A stretch of DNA of 49,078 nucleotides from Castellaniella sp041675725 (GCF_041675725.1 NZ_JBAYTI010000020.1:1-49078), one strand, 5' to 3'; shown: positions 26,179 to 35,203, counted from the stretch's first letter. Notes: a model not told the origin generated them from the sequence alone. Made by a program: numbers and translations.

Positions 26179-26520
26179 TCAGAGCGACTTGATGGTGCCC
26201 TTGGGCAAGACGGCCGTGACGGCGCTGCGCTGCACGATGGTCTCGACGGGTTTGTCGGCCAGCTGGGCGATCTCGAGCGTCAGGTAGCTGTCGCTGACCT
26301 TGATGATCTTGCCCAGCAAGCCGCCCGACAGAATGACTTCATCGCCCTTGGCCAGCGCCTGGACCATCTTTTTGTGATCCTTCTGACGCTTCATCTGCGG
26401 CCGGATCATGAGAAAGTACAGGATGACGAACATCAGGATGATGGGCAACATGCTCATCAGCGCATTCGGCTCGCCGGCGGCCTGGGCCGGGATCAGGGTC
26501 AGGGTGTCGACGAAAGACAT
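26179..26520 (-). CDS. yajC: Sec translocon accessory protein YajC
   Basis: A 113-residue single-pass protein of the SecDF-YajC complex. The membrane segment is at about 24-42 (LPIILMFVILYFLMIRPQMK), followed by the basic QKDHKKM stretch and the small SH3-like domain GDEVILSGGLLGKIIKV. AGGAG lies just before the ATG. It is 20 bases upstream of secD and 96 bases after tgt. Confidence 0.96.
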   Translation of the reverse strand: MSFVDTLTLIPAQAAGEPNALMSMLPIILMFVILYFLMIRPQMKRQKDHKKMVQALAKGDEVILSGGLLGKIIKVSDSYLTLEIAQLADKPVETIVQRSAVTAVLPKGTIKSL

Positions 26521-26616
26521 GAAAGCTCCTGAGACGGGGTCACGCCCCTATCGGTTGGGTTGCAGAAAATAACTCTTGATTGTAGCGGTATATGACGCAT
26601 GATCGCCAAATACGCC

Positions 26617-27753
26617 CTACTGGACGCCCTGCGCCCGGGCGTAAAGAAAATCCGTACGCCAGGTCTCGAAACGGCCCTCTTCGATTGCGGCGCGCATCTC
26701 GGCCATGAGCTGAAGATAGAAATGCAGGTTGTGCAAGGTATTCAGGCGTGCCCCGGTGATTTCCCCGCAGCGCTGCAGGTGATGCAGGTAGGCGCGCGAA
26801 AAATGGCGGCAGGTGTGGCAACTGCAAGTGGGATCCAAGGGCCCGACGTCGTCACGATAACGGGCATTGCGGATCTTGACATCGCCATGGCGCGTGAACA
26901 GCCAGCCATTGCGGGCGTTGCGCGTTGGCATGACGCAATCGAAGAGATCCACGCCGCAGCGCACCCCTTCGACCAGATCCTCGGGCGTGCCCACGCCCAT
27001 CAGGTAGCGCGGCGCACCCGCCGGCATGCGAGGTGCCACGTGGGCCAGAACGCGCAACATGTCGGGCTTGGGTTCACCCACCGACAGGCCGCCGATCGCA
27101 TAGCCTTCGAAACCGACGTCGATCAGCCCGGCGAGCGATTCGTCGCGCAGGTCTTCATACATGCCGCCCTGCACGATGCCAAACAGGGCATTCGGATTGG
27201 CCAGCGCATCGAATGCCGCGCGCGAACGGCGCGCCCAGCGCAGCGACATGCGCATCGAAGCAGCCGCCTCTTCGTGCGTGGCCGGCCGGCCCTCGATCCG
27301 GTACGGGGTGCATTCATCGAGCACCATGACGATGTCGGAATTCAGGCTGCGCTGGATGCGCATGGACTCTTCAGGCGACAGAAACAGCCTCGCCCCATCG
27401 ATGGGCGAAGCGAAACGCACCCCTTCTTCGGTGATTTTGCGCATGCCATCGAGACTGAACACCTGGAAGCCGCCCGAATCCGTCAGGATAGGCCCCTGCC
27501 ATTGCATGAAGCCGTGCAGCCCGCCGTGCCGGTCGATGATGTCGGTGCCCGGGCGCAGCCACAGGTGAAACGTGTTGCCCAGCACGATGCGCGCCCCGAT
27601 GTCGTCGAGCTCGTGGGGCAACATGGCCTTGACGCTGCCGTACGTGCCGACCGGCATGAACATGGGCGTCTCGACGACCCCATGATTCAGGCGCAGACGC
27701 CCACGGCGGGCCTGGCCCTGCGTGTGCAGGCATTCGAATTGCAGTCGCGTCAT
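26617..27753 (-). CDS. tgt: queuine tRNA-ribosyltransferase
   Basis: Exchanges guanine-34 for preQ1 in tRNAs with GUN anticodons. The 378-residue product has the nucleophile-bearing stretch GVDLFDCVMPTRNARNG, the substrate site DSGGFQVFSL, GGLSVGEP and the zinc site C-x-C-x2-C-x25-H (CSCHTCRHFSR). ATG 27753 overlaps the queA stop as ATGA and gives the family start MTRLQFECL. An upstream in-frame extension belongs to queA territory. Confidence 0.97.
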   Translation of the reverse strand: MTRLQFECLHTQGQARRGRLRLNHGVVETPMFMPVGTYGSVKAMLPHELDDIGARIVLGNTFHLWLRPGTDIIDRHGGLHGFMQWQGPILTDSGGFQVFSLDGMRKITEEGVRFASPIDGARLFLSPEESMRIQRSLNSDIVMVLDECTPYRIEGRPATHEEAAASMRMSLRWARRSRAAFDALANPNALFGIVQGGMYEDLRDESLAGLIDVGFEGYAIGGLSVGEPKPDMLRVLAHVAPRMPAGAPRYLMGVGTPEDLVEGVRCGVDLFDCVMPTRNARNGWLFTRHGDVKIRNARYRDDVGPLDPTCSCHTCRHFSRAYLHHLQRCGEITGARLNTLHNLHFYLQLMAEMRAAIEEGRFETWRTDFLYARAQGVQ

Positions 27754-28793
27754 GGTGTGCGGGCTGCCTCGATGAACATGGCATCCCCATAGCTGAAGAA
27801 ACGATAGCGGGATTGTACGGCGTGGGCGTAGGCCCGGCGCACCGGCTCCAGGCCCGCCAATGCGGCTACCAGCATCATCAGCGTCGAGCGCGGCAGATGA
27901 AAATTGGTCACTAGGGCATCGACCTGCCTGAACTGGAACCCGGGCGTGATGAACAGCCGGGTATCGCCTTCGCACGCGTGTTCGCCATCGCCCTCGAGTG
28001 CAGCAGCCTCGAGCGAGCGCACGCTGGTGGTCCCCACCGCCACGACCCGGCCGCCCCGCGCCCGCGCGGCACGAATCTTCTGCTGCGTCTCGGCCGGCAC
28101 GACATAGCGTTCGGCGTGCATGACGTGTTCAGCCAGGTGCGGTGTACGCACGGGCTGGAATGTGCCTGCGCCCACATGCAGCGTCACGAAGGCCTGCCCG
28201 ACCCCCATCGCCTGGAGCCGATCAAGCATGGGCTGGTCGAAATGCAGGCCGGCCGTGGGCGCCGCCACAGCACCTGGCTGGCGCGCATAGACGGTCTGAT
28301 AACGGGCTTCATCCTGGGCGTCGGCCGCGTGGGTGATGTAGGGCGGCAGCGGCACACGGCCGTATTGTTCCAGCGCGTCGAGCACCGGGGCGGGAAACTG
28401 GAGCTCGAAACACTCGCCCTGCCGACCCAGTACCGTCACCTCGAGGGCGCCGCCGCCCAGCAGCAAGCGCCCGCCCGGCCGGGGCACCTTGCTCGCGCGC
28501 ACGTGGGCCAGCGCCCGCCGGGGTTCGAGAAGGCGCTCGACCAGCACCTCGACCTGGCCACCCGTGGCTTTGTGCCCCCGCAGGCGCGCCTTGATCACGC
28601 GCGTATCGTTGAAAACGAGCAGGTCGCCGGCACGCAGCAGGCCGGGCAGGTCTGTGAATTGGCGATCGTGCACGGCACCGCCCGCGTCCAGATGCAGCAG
28701 GCGGCTGGCATCGCGCCGCGCAGATGGGCGCTGGGCGATCAGTTCAGCCGGCAGGTCGTAATCGAACAGATCCAACGTCAGGTTTGGATCCAT
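27750..28793 (-). CDS. queA: S-adenosylmethionine:tRNA ribosyltransferase-isomerase
   Basis: Converts preQ1 in tRNA to epoxyqueuosine. The 347-residue product has FDYDLPAELIAQRPSARRDA at the N terminus, LLVFNDTRVIKARL, PTAGLHF, HVGAGTFQPVR and VTNFHLPRSTLMMLVAA, all family hallmarks. I took ATG 28793 rather than the GTG codon just before it; its A is shared with the TGA stop of the upstream 2-TM gene (TGATG), so coupling is likely. Queuosine genes queA and tgt form the front of the Sec operon. Confidence 0.97.
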   Translation of the reverse strand: MDPNLTLDLFDYDLPAELIAQRPSARRDASRLLHLDAGGAVHDRQFTDLPGLLRAGDLLVFNDTRVIKARLRGHKATGGQVEVLVERLLEPRRALAHVRASKVPRPGGRLLLGGGALEVTVLGRQGECFELQFPAPVLDALEQYGRVPLPPYITHAADAQDEARYQTVYARQPGAVAAPTAGLHFDQPMLDRLQAMGVGQAFVTLHVGAGTFQPVRTPHLAEHVMHAERYVVPAETQQKIRAARARGGRVVAVGTTSVRSLEAAALEGDGEHACEGDTRLFITPGFQFRQVDALVTNFHLPRSTLMMLVAALAGLEPVRRAYAHAVQSRYRFFSYGDAMFIEAARTP

Positions 28794-29155
28794 CACGATG
28801 CGTCTTCGCCGGTATCGACGTCATCCAGATGAAATTTGTGCATGATGCGATGGGCCAGCGGCGCCAATATGACCCCCAGCGTGGCCATGACGACCAGCGC
28901 CACGAAAAACCCGTAGGCGGCAAAGAACAGCCGGCCCAGGGTCGTGGTGGGCATCATGTAGGTGCCGATCCCGCCGACGATGAAAACCGCGTTCATGAAG
29001 GCATCGTGCCAGGTGAAGTCATTGAGCAGCCACAGGCCAAAAACCCCCAGCAACAGGGTCGCCAGGATCAGCAATATGGCATACAGGCAGTGCAGCAGCA
29101 GGCGGCGCCGAAAATGGCGCGGATGCAGTAAAGGCGCATTGCGGGACTCGTACAT
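28793..29155 (-). CDS. two-TM potassium-channel-like membrane protein with degenerate filter
   Basis: A 120-residue protein with a basic N terminus, membrane helices at about 20-45 and 80-105, and a short hydrophobic loop between. The loop and second helix (DAFMNAVFIV, then PTTTLGRLFFAAYGFF) line up with the pore helix and inner helix of Ion_trans_2 K+ channels, which carry T-V/I-G-Y-G-D-x-x-P. Here the filter position reads GGIGTYMMP and is one residue shorter, so K+ selectivity is unlikely. It is the first gene of the queA-tgt-Sec operon. Channel homology is inferred by eye; function unknown. Confidence 0.6.
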   Translation of the reverse strand: MYESRNAPLLHPRHFRRRLLLHCLYAILLILATLLLGVFGLWLLNDFTWHDAFMNAVFIVGGIGTYMMPTTTLGRLFFAAYGFFVALVVMATLGVILAPLAHRIMHKFHLDDVDTGEDAS

Positions 29156-29424
29156 GGCGGCGGGGCTTCAGAACAGGGCTTCGGGTGGCAACTCGATACC
29201 GCCATGTTACCCAAGTTCCACCGATGCGGGGGATCGCCCCGGCTGCCGGCATGCCCATGAAAGGTGCTAGGATGCCTTGGCGCCCATGCGAGGCGCGACG
29301 GCATGCTGGCGCCTGCCGCTTCCCGGGCCTGCCCAAGGCGGCGGACACGCTGGCGGCCGTTGTCCGCATGGCAGTCATTGCCCAGACATCATAAAAACCA
29401 CCGCCCCCACCGAACCGCTCGCCC

Positions 29425-29799
29425 ATGATCAAACTGGACCGATACGACCTGAGCATCCTCAACATCCTGTCCAAGCATGGACGCATCACGAAATCCGAGC
29501 TCGCCCGGCAAGTGTGCCTGTCCGCCTCGCCGACCTGGGAGCGAATCAAGCGGCTCGAAGATCAGGGGCTGATTCGTGGCTATCAGGCCGACATTGATTG
29601 GGACAAAATCTTCGGGGGCTGCACCGTCATGGTCGAGGTCAGCCTCGATCGCCATACCGCTCACGACATGCAACGCTTCGAACAACGCATGCTCGAGATA
29701 CCGGAAGTCGTGCAATGCCACGCCACAGGGGGTGGCGTGGACTACATCCTGCAGGTATGGGCACGCGACATCGACCTTCCCCGAAAGCCCCATCCCTGA
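29425..29799 (+). CDS. Lrp/AsnC-family regulator, C-terminally truncated
   Basis: The 124-residue product begins like a normal Lrp-type regulator. It has a winged helix-turn-helix at 1-60 (LDRYDLSILNILSKHGRI, ASPTWERIKRLEDQGLI) and the start of the RAM effector domain up to GGGVDYILQVWARDID at about 102-117. The family then needs a helix and a strand of some 40 residues; here it ends DLPRKPHP. No other frame restores the end. It converges on a class III aminotransferase gene 28 bases away, a pairing seen with DoeX/DoeD-type regulators. It may be a pseudogene or a shortened DNA-binding protein. Confidence 0.8.
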   Translation: MIKLDRYDLSILNILSKHGRITKSELARQVCLSASPTWERIKRLEDQGLIRGYQADIDWDKIFGGCTVMVEVSLDRHTAHDMQRFEQRMLEIPEVVQCHATGGGVDYILQVWARDIDLPRKPHP

Positions 29800-29827
29800 C
29801 GCGTTCATCTCTGAAGGCCCTGTTCAT

Positions 29828-31210
29828 CTAGCTGATCTCGGCAGCCACCGCATCGACCGCATCGCGCGCAATACGCACGATCTCGTCAACATCCTCGCGG
29901 GTCGTGACCAATGGCGGCGCGAAGCCGAGCACGTCGTAGTCGGGCATGGCCCGGGCAATCAAGTGACGCTGCATGCAGGCCGCGGCGATGCGTGGCCCGA
30001 CTTGCTGGCTCTTGTCGAATGGCACGCGGGCAGCGGGATCGGCCATGAACTCGAGGGCGGCCAGCATACCCACGCCACGCACCTCGCCCACCAGGGGATG
30101 ATCGGCAAAAGCCGCCTTCAGCGAAGCCTGCAGGTAAGCGCCCACATCGGCCGCCCGGGCCGTAATGTTTTCCGTCTCGAGAATGCCCAGATTCGCCAAT
30201 GCTGCGGCAGCACTGACCGGATGCCCTGAATAGGTCCAGCCATGGCCCATGGCCCCGTCTTTGCGCGAACCACTGACGATGACGTCCCATACTTTCTCGC
30301 CCACGATGACCCCAGACAGGGGCGCATAGGCGCTAGTCAGCCCTTTGGCAATCGTGATCAGGTCGGGACGGATGCCATATTTTTGCGACCCCATCGGTGT
30401 GCCCAGACGGCCGAAGCCACAGACGACCTCATCGGCAATCAGCAAGATGTCATACTTGGCCAGCACGTCCTGGATAGCCTGCCAATAACCCGCTGGGGGC
30501 GGTACGATCCCCCCCGTGCCCAGAACCGGCTCACCAATGAAAGCGGCAATCGTCTCGGACCCCTCGGCCAAAATCAACGCTTCGAGCTGTTCGGCACAGT
30601 AGCGGCTGAACGCCGCTTCATCCATGCCATCCGGTGCATTGCGGTACCAATGAGGGCGCACGGTATGTTTCATACGTTCGAGCGGCAGATCGAAGTGGCG
30701 GTGAAACGAAGTCAGCCCGGTCAGGCTGCCCGATGCGATGCTGGAGCCATGGTAACCACCGACTCTGGAGATGATTTTTTTCTTGTGCTTGCGCCCTAGA
30801 ATATTGTTGTAATACCAGACGATCTTGATCTGGGTTTCATTGGCATCCGAACCTGACAGCCCGTAATACACCTTTTTCATGCCCTCGGGCGCCCAATCGA
30901 TGATACGTGCCGACAGCTCGGCCACCACGTCGGTCGAATGCCCGACATAAGTATGGTAGTACGCTAAACGTTTGGCTTGCTCGTACATGGCTTCAGCCAC
31001 TTCGATTCGGCCATACCCGATATTCACGCAATACAGGCCTGCGAAACCATCGATGAAAGTCTCTCCCCGATGATCCTGTATGCGTATGCCCTGCGCCCCG
31101 GTGACGAGGCGCCCAGGCAGTGCGCCGGTTTCATGATCATGCGCATGGGTGGAGGGATGCATGAAATACTTGCGATCGATCTCCAGCAATTCTTCAGCGG
31201 ATTTCTTCAT
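29828..31210 (-). CDS. class III PLP-dependent aminotransferase
   Basis: A 460-residue omega-type aminotransferase. Visible are DGFAGLYCVNIGYGR, the substrate-channel block YYHTYVGHSTD, YYGLSGSDANETQIK, the PLP-stacking region ISRVGGYHGSS, DEVVCGFGRLG and the Schiff-base Lys in LITIAKGLTSAYAPLSG. It is close in style to putrescine (SpuC) and diaminobutyrate (DoeD) aminotransferases, both of which use pyruvate; I cannot choose between them. AAGGAG precedes ATG 31210. The adjacent truncated Lrp-type gene suggests amino-acid-responsive control of this gene in relatives. Confidence 0.9.
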   Translation of the reverse strand: MKKSAEELLEIDRKYFMHPSTHAHDHETGALPGRLVTGAQGIRIQDHRGETFIDGFAGLYCVNIGYGRIEVAEAMYEQAKRLAYYHTYVGHSTDVVAELSARIIDWAPEGMKKVYYGLSGSDANETQIKIVWYYNNILGRKHKKKIISRVGGYHGSSIASGSLTGLTSFHRHFDLPLERMKHTVRPHWYRNAPDGMDEAAFSRYCAEQLEALILAEGSETIAAFIGEPVLGTGGIVPPPAGYWQAIQDVLAKYDILLIADEVVCGFGRLGTPMGSQKYGIRPDLITIAKGLTSAYAPLSGVIVGEKVWDVIVSGSRKDGAMGHGWTYSGHPVSAAAALANLGILETENITARAADVGAYLQASLKAAFADHPLVGEVRGVGMLAALEFMADPAARVPFDKSQQVGPRIAAACMQRHLIARAMPDYDVLGFAPPLVTTREDVDEIVRIARDAVDAVAAEIS

Positions 31211-31374
31211 TGGCAGCTCCTTGAATCATGGGCCCCCTGCTCGACCAGGCCAGGCACGCAGGGGTCGACGGCGGCCATGGCCGCCATCGACCATTATTGT
31301 AGAAGCGCCACTGACGTCAAATATCCGTTTTCAGACGCAGATGGATGTGTTTTCATCTGAATTGCACGCAGTAT

Positions 31375-32310
31375 TCAGGCAATTTGATGATTTCGAAGAA
31401 TCTGACCAACCGCCTGGTCGACTGGCCCGGACCAATGCGGCAAGGCCAACGCAAGCGCCTGCTGCAAGGCACCGCTATCCAGACGAGAATTGGCCGGCCG
31501 GACGGCCTGGGCCGGGTAATCCACACTGGCAACGGCGTGGATGCGCTCGGGCTGCAATCGCGTGGCAAACCCAAGCGCCTGGATATGCCGCACGATATGG
31601 CAGGCCAGCGCGTAACGGCTCACCGCACCGGCCGCGGTCAGATGATACAGGCCGGGCGCCAGCCCTCCACGGCTGCACGCCTCGATGGCCCGGGCCGTCA
31701 CCTGCGCGAGCAGGCGTGCAGACGTGGGCGCCCCCACCTGATCGGCAACGACCGACAGGGCATCACACGTCAGCGCGCGCATGACCAGGGTATGCACGAA
31801 ATTTCCAGGATGTGCCGAAAATACCCAGCTGGTCCTGAAGATCAGGCACTGGCAGCCACTGCCCAGAATGGCCCGCTCGGCGGCCTGCTTAGTCTGCCCA
31901 TAGACGTTCAGCGGCGCGGTCGCGTCCGCTTCCAGATAGGGCAGCGCCTTCCGGCCATCGAATACATAATCGCTGGAGTAATGCACCAGAAGCGCACCCG
32001 CCTGCCGCGCCCAGGCCGCCATGAGGGCCGGCGCCCGCGCGTTGACCTGCCAGGCCCGATCCCGGTCGCGTTGCGCTTCATCCACTGCGGTATAGGCGGC
32101 GGCGTTGACGATGACCTGCGGCCGGACCTGCTGCAGCAGGCGCTCGAGACCGCCCAGCCCGCCTTCGGGCGGCTCCGCTGCCGCCGACGCCAGGCCGGCG
32201 GCCAGATCCAGCTGTGCGCGCCCGACTGCATGCACCGCCCCCAGAGGGGGCAATGTCTCTTGCAGCGCACGGCCGACCTGCCCATCCTTGCCCAACAGCA
32301 GAAACCTCAC
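31375..32310 (-). CDS. rmlD: dTDP-4-dehydrorhamnose reductase family protein
   Basis: NAD(P)-dependent SDR predicted to reduce dTDP-4-keto-L-rhamnose. The 311-residue product from GTG 32310 has the Rossmann motif LGKDGQVGRAL, NAAAYTAVDEAQ, SSDYVFDG and the Y-x3-K pair in NVYGQTKQAAE. GGAG lies 7 bases upstream of the GTG. A TTG nine codons earlier would add residues before the Rossmann strand and is less likely. No rmlA, rmlB or rmlC is in this window, so its sugar pathway is elsewhere or different. Confidence 0.88.
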   Translation of the reverse strand: MRFLLLGKDGQVGRALQETLPPLGAVHAVGRAQLDLAAGLASAAAEPPEGGLGGLERLLQQVRPQVIVNAAAYTAVDEAQRDRDRAWQVNARAPALMAAWARQAGALLVHYSSDYVFDGRKALPYLEADATAPLNVYGQTKQAAERAILGSGCQCLIFRTSWVFSAHPGNFVHTLVMRALTCDALSVVADQVGAPTSARLLAQVTARAIEACSRGGLAPGLYHLTAAGAVSRYALACHIVRHIQALGFATRLQPERIHAVASVDYPAQAVRPANSRLDSGALQQALALALPHWSGPVDQAVGQILRNHQIA

Positions 32311-32351
32311 AGGATGCTCCGGGCGCCCATCAGGCAAGCGGCTCGATCGAC

Positions 32352-33041
32352 CTACTGCGCGCGCTTGAGCATCTCGGCCAGATCGACGGGCGGCGCAGGC
32401 AATTCGAACTGATCCGCATGCGGGGCCTGCCCGGAAATGGACCCCAGGGCGTAATCGCTGCCATAGCGCAGCATGCCCTTGCCATCGGCCGGCAAAGCGG
32501 CCAGGAAGTCGTCGGCCTGGCCCTGCCCGAACAAAGACAGAATCCCGGTCATGAACACCCGGGTCATTTCGGCGGCCCGCGCGTCATCGGTGAGAACGGC
32601 CTCGACCGACGTGCGCTCACCATCGGCATCCACCGCGGTGATCCGGTACACACGCCCCGGCAGGCCGGCCACGGTTTCCGTCTGGCCGGTGGGCTCGACC
32701 GACGCGATATCGGCCGGCAAGGGCTGATCGGCGCCCAGGCCGTTCTGGAGCATGCCCCCCATGGCCTTGAGCATGCCGCTGACCTCCATCACCAACGGCG
32801 CGCCGTCCTCGAATGCAACGGCATAGACCTTGCCATCACGGATCAACATGAACTCATCCGGATTCTCGGCATCGACATTGATACGCAGACTGCCATCATC
32901 CTGCCAGGCCAGCTTCATGGTTTCGCCCGAGCCCGATGTACGATCCACCACGGTGGCCGTTCCGGCCGCCACGGCCGCCAACGGAACCAGCGCGATCCAC
33001 AGGGCGCCCAGGTAAAGAAACGGTTTTCGCAGCACGGACAT
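32352..33041 (-). CDS. secreted protein of unknown function
   Basis: A 229-residue protein with a clear signal peptide (KPFLYLGALWIALVPLAAVAA, about 6-26). The mature part is acidic and looks all-beta, with repeated short strands such as MKLAWQDDGSLRINV, EFMLIRDGKVYAV and GRVYRITAVDADGE; this resembles the LolA-like DUF4412 style, but I cannot confirm the family. It ends PPVDLAEMLKRAQ. GAGAGG precedes ATG 33041. It is followed by rmlD on the same strand and is divergent from an MFS gene. Confidence 0.7.
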   Translation of the reverse strand: MSVLRKPFLYLGALWIALVPLAAVAAGTATVVDRTSGSGETMKLAWQDDGSLRINVDAENPDEFMLIRDGKVYAVAFEDGAPLVMEVSGMLKAMGGMLQNGLGADQPLPADIASVEPTGQTETVAGLPGRVYRITAVDADGERTSVEAVLTDDARAAEMTRVFMTGILSLFGQGQADDFLAALPADGKGMLRYGSDYALGSISGQAPHADQFELPAPPVDLAEMLKRAQ

Positions 33042-33178
33042 GGTATGGCCTCTCGCATGATTGCACATCGCGAAATGGTACCAGAGTGGTCCCTGCATGG
33101 CAGGGCCTTCGTGCCACCGTGTAAAATCCAGGCTTGCAAACAACCAGGGGCGGCCGTGGCGCCACGGCTTGGTACGGG

Positions 33179-34354
33179 ATGAACCGGAACCTTTTTCTGC
33201 TCACCATCTGCCAGGGCCTGTTTCTGGTGAACAACATCACGTTCATCACGATCAACGGGCTGGTGGGGCTGGACCTGGCCCCCTACCCCTGGATGGCGAC
33301 CTTGCCCATCATGGGCTATGTGGTGGGCGGCGCGCTGGCCGCGCCGCTGGTGGCCCGCACCCAGGAACGCCACGGGCGGCGAGGCTCCTTCCAGACAGGT
33401 CTGCTCGTCGCTTTGGGTTCGGCGCTGCTGGCGGCAGTGGCCGCCCAGTTCCAGTTGTTCTGGCTCCTGCTGCTGGCGACCGTCATCGCTGGCTACTACA
33501 ACGCCAACGGGCAGCTGTACCGTTTTGCCGCGGCAGAACTCACCCACCCCGCCTGGCACGAAAAAGCGGTCTCGCTGGTGTTGGCCGGCGGTCTGCTCGG
33601 CGCCGTGATCGGCCCCAGCCTGGCCGGCTGGACGCGTGTCATCCTGCCAGTCCCGTTCGTCGGCGCCTACCTGGCTCTGGCCGTGGTCGCCGTAGTGGCC
33701 ATGGGGCTGATGGCGCTGATCCATTTCCCGCCCGAAGCACCGCGCCATGCCGATGCCCCACAAGGACGCCCCGTCGCAGAGATCATGCGTCAGCCGGTGT
33801 TTTTCGTGGCCACGTTCAGTGCGGCCATCAGCTATGGCGTCATGAACCTGCTGATGGCCGCCACCCCTTTGGTGATGGACATGCACCGGTTTGAGTTCGC
33901 GGACATCGCCATGGTCCTGCAATGGCACGTGATCGGCATGTATGCGCCAGGCTTCATCACTGGACACTTGATCCGGCGCTTCGGCGTGCTGCAGATCATG
34001 GGCATCGGGACCGTGCTGCTCGTATTGTGTGCGCTCATTGCCTTGTCGGGGACCGGCTTCACCGATTTCCTGATTGCCCTGACTTTCCTGGGGGTGGGCT
34101 GGAACTTCCTGTTTACGGGCAGTACTACGTTGGCGCTGGGCGCCTACCGGCCCGAAGAAAAAGACCGCGCCCAGGCCGCCATCAATTTCTGGGTATTCGT
34201 AACCATGGCAATCACCTCGTTTACCTCGGGCGCGGTGGCCACCACGGGGGGCTGGGCCTGGCTGAACGTCGGCTCACTGCCCGCGCTGGTGCTGGTGATG
34301 GTGGCGCTGCTGTGGCTGTGGCGGCAAAATGGCCAGGCCCTGACCCGGCCATGA
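33179..34354 (+). CDS. MFS transporter
   Basis: A 391-residue integral membrane protein with about 12 hydrophobic segments. After the second segment comes ARTQERHGRRGS, which fits the MFS loop 2-3 motif (G-x-x-x-D-R-x-G-R-R), and the halves are split by a short charged loop near 185-200. Its style (YNANGQLYRFAAAEL; FTGSTTLALGAYRPEEKDRAQ) recalls YfkF-like uncharacterised transporters. No substrate can be named. The ATG follows a poor Shine-Dalgarno. It is divergent from the secreted protein gene. Confidence 0.85.
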   Translation: MNRNLFLLTICQGLFLVNNITFITINGLVGLDLAPYPWMATLPIMGYVVGGALAAPLVARTQERHGRRGSFQTGLLVALGSALLAAVAAQFQLFWLLLLATVIAGYYNANGQLYRFAAAELTHPAWHEKAVSLVLAGGLLGAVIGPSLAGWTRVILPVPFVGAYLALAVVAVVAMGLMALIHFPPEAPRHADAPQGRPVAEIMRQPVFFVATFSAAISYGVMNLLMAATPLVMDMHRFEFADIAMVLQWHVIGMYAPGFITGHLIRRFGVLQIMGIGTVLLVLCALIALSGTGFTDFLIALTFLGVGWNFLFTGSTTLALGAYRPEEKDRAQAAINFWVFVTMAITSFTSGAVATTGGWAWLNVGSLPALVLVMVALLWLWRQNGQALTRP

Positions 34355-34476
34355 CCGGCATGGGCCGCAAAAAGGCGCGCATCGAGCCTGCTGTACAAAC
34401 CGTGCGGGGATGGACAAAAACGATTTCATGATGCAGGATCAATGCGTTTTGAAACATTTTCACGGAATTTCCAGCC

Positions 34477-35121
34477 ATGGAGCACTCCCAGACATTGTTG
34501 ATCCTGGTCGGCAGCCCACGACGCACGGGCAACACGGCCACGCTGGCAGAAGGGGTTCGCCGCGGCGCCGCCGCAGCAGGGCATCGTGCCGTCGTTCGTT
34601 TCATCGACGACTACGTCAGCGGGTTCCTGCGCAACTGCCGAACATGCCGGCAGGAAGACGGCTCGTGCGCCATTCCAGATCAATTCAGAACGCTGTTCGT
34701 CGATGATTTCCTGCCAGCCAGCGGGGTGGTGTTCTGCACCCCCCTCTATTGGTATGGCGTATCGGCGCAGACGAAAGCGTTCTTTGATCGCATGTTCTGT
34801 TACCAGTCAGCCTCCAGCCCCGACCACGCCCAAACGATCCAGCGCATGTCGCACAAGCGCCTCGGCCTCGTCATCGCCTCCGAAGAAACGTACCCCAGCG
34901 CGGGGCTGGGCGTGATCCAGGAAATCCAGGAATACGCGCGCTATACGCGCTCAGAGCTGGTCGGCGTCGTGCGCGGGTTTGGCAACCGGCACGGCGAGGT
35001 TCGCCAGGATCCCAACGAGCCGGTACAAGCGGCCGAGCGGCTGGGGCAGGAATTTTTCCTGCGCAAGTACTCAGACTACTGCATCGATACCGAGCGCAGT
35101 GCGGGGGTGTGGTCGGCCTGA
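34477..35121 (+). CDS. flavodoxin-fold NAD(P)H:FMN oxidoreductase
   Basis: A 214-residue cytosolic flavoprotein. The FMN phosphate loop is GSPRRTGNTATLAEG at about 12-26. It is followed by a Cys motif CRTCRQEDGSCAIPDQF near 54-70, known from the iron-sulfur flavoprotein-like NADPH-dependent FMN reductases (C-x2-C-x5-C), and CTPLYWYGVSAQTKAFFDR around 90. These enzymes reduce quinones, azo or nitro compounds or metals; the substrate here is unknown. It stands alone before the tRNA terminator. Confidence 0.85.
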   Translation: MEHSQTLLILVGSPRRTGNTATLAEGVRRGAAAAGHRAVVRFIDDYVSGFLRNCRTCRQEDGSCAIPDQFRTLFVDDFLPASGVVFCTPLYWYGVSAQTKAFFDRMFCYQSASSPDHAQTIQRMSHKRLGLVIASEETYPSAGLGVIQEIQEYARYTRSELVGVVRGFGNRHGEVRQDPNEPVQAAERLGQEFFLRKYSDYCIDTERSAGVWSA

Positions 35122-35160
35122 AGGCATCGCAGGATACGCAACCGGCTGAAACAGGTATTG

Positions 35161-35196
35161 AAAAAGCCCGATGATGGGTTTGATCATCGGGCTTTT
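35161..35196 (-). terminator. intrinsic terminator of the tRNA operon (bidirectional)
   Basis: A-run, AGCCCGATGAT, a 7-base loop, ATCATCGGGCT and a T-run form an 11-bp stem with T-tracts on both strands. It ends the minus-strand tRNA operon and can also end the plus-strand FMN reductase transcript, whose stop is 40 bases before it. Confidence 0.85.
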
Positions 35197-35203
35197 GGAA
35201 TGT

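Noticed and set aside
31375..32310. rmlD as evidence for a rhamnose/O-antigen cluster here
   Set aside because: No rmlA, rmlB, rmlC or O-antigen glycosyltransferase lies next to it; the nearest glycosyltransferases are 12 kb away and of the lipid A type.
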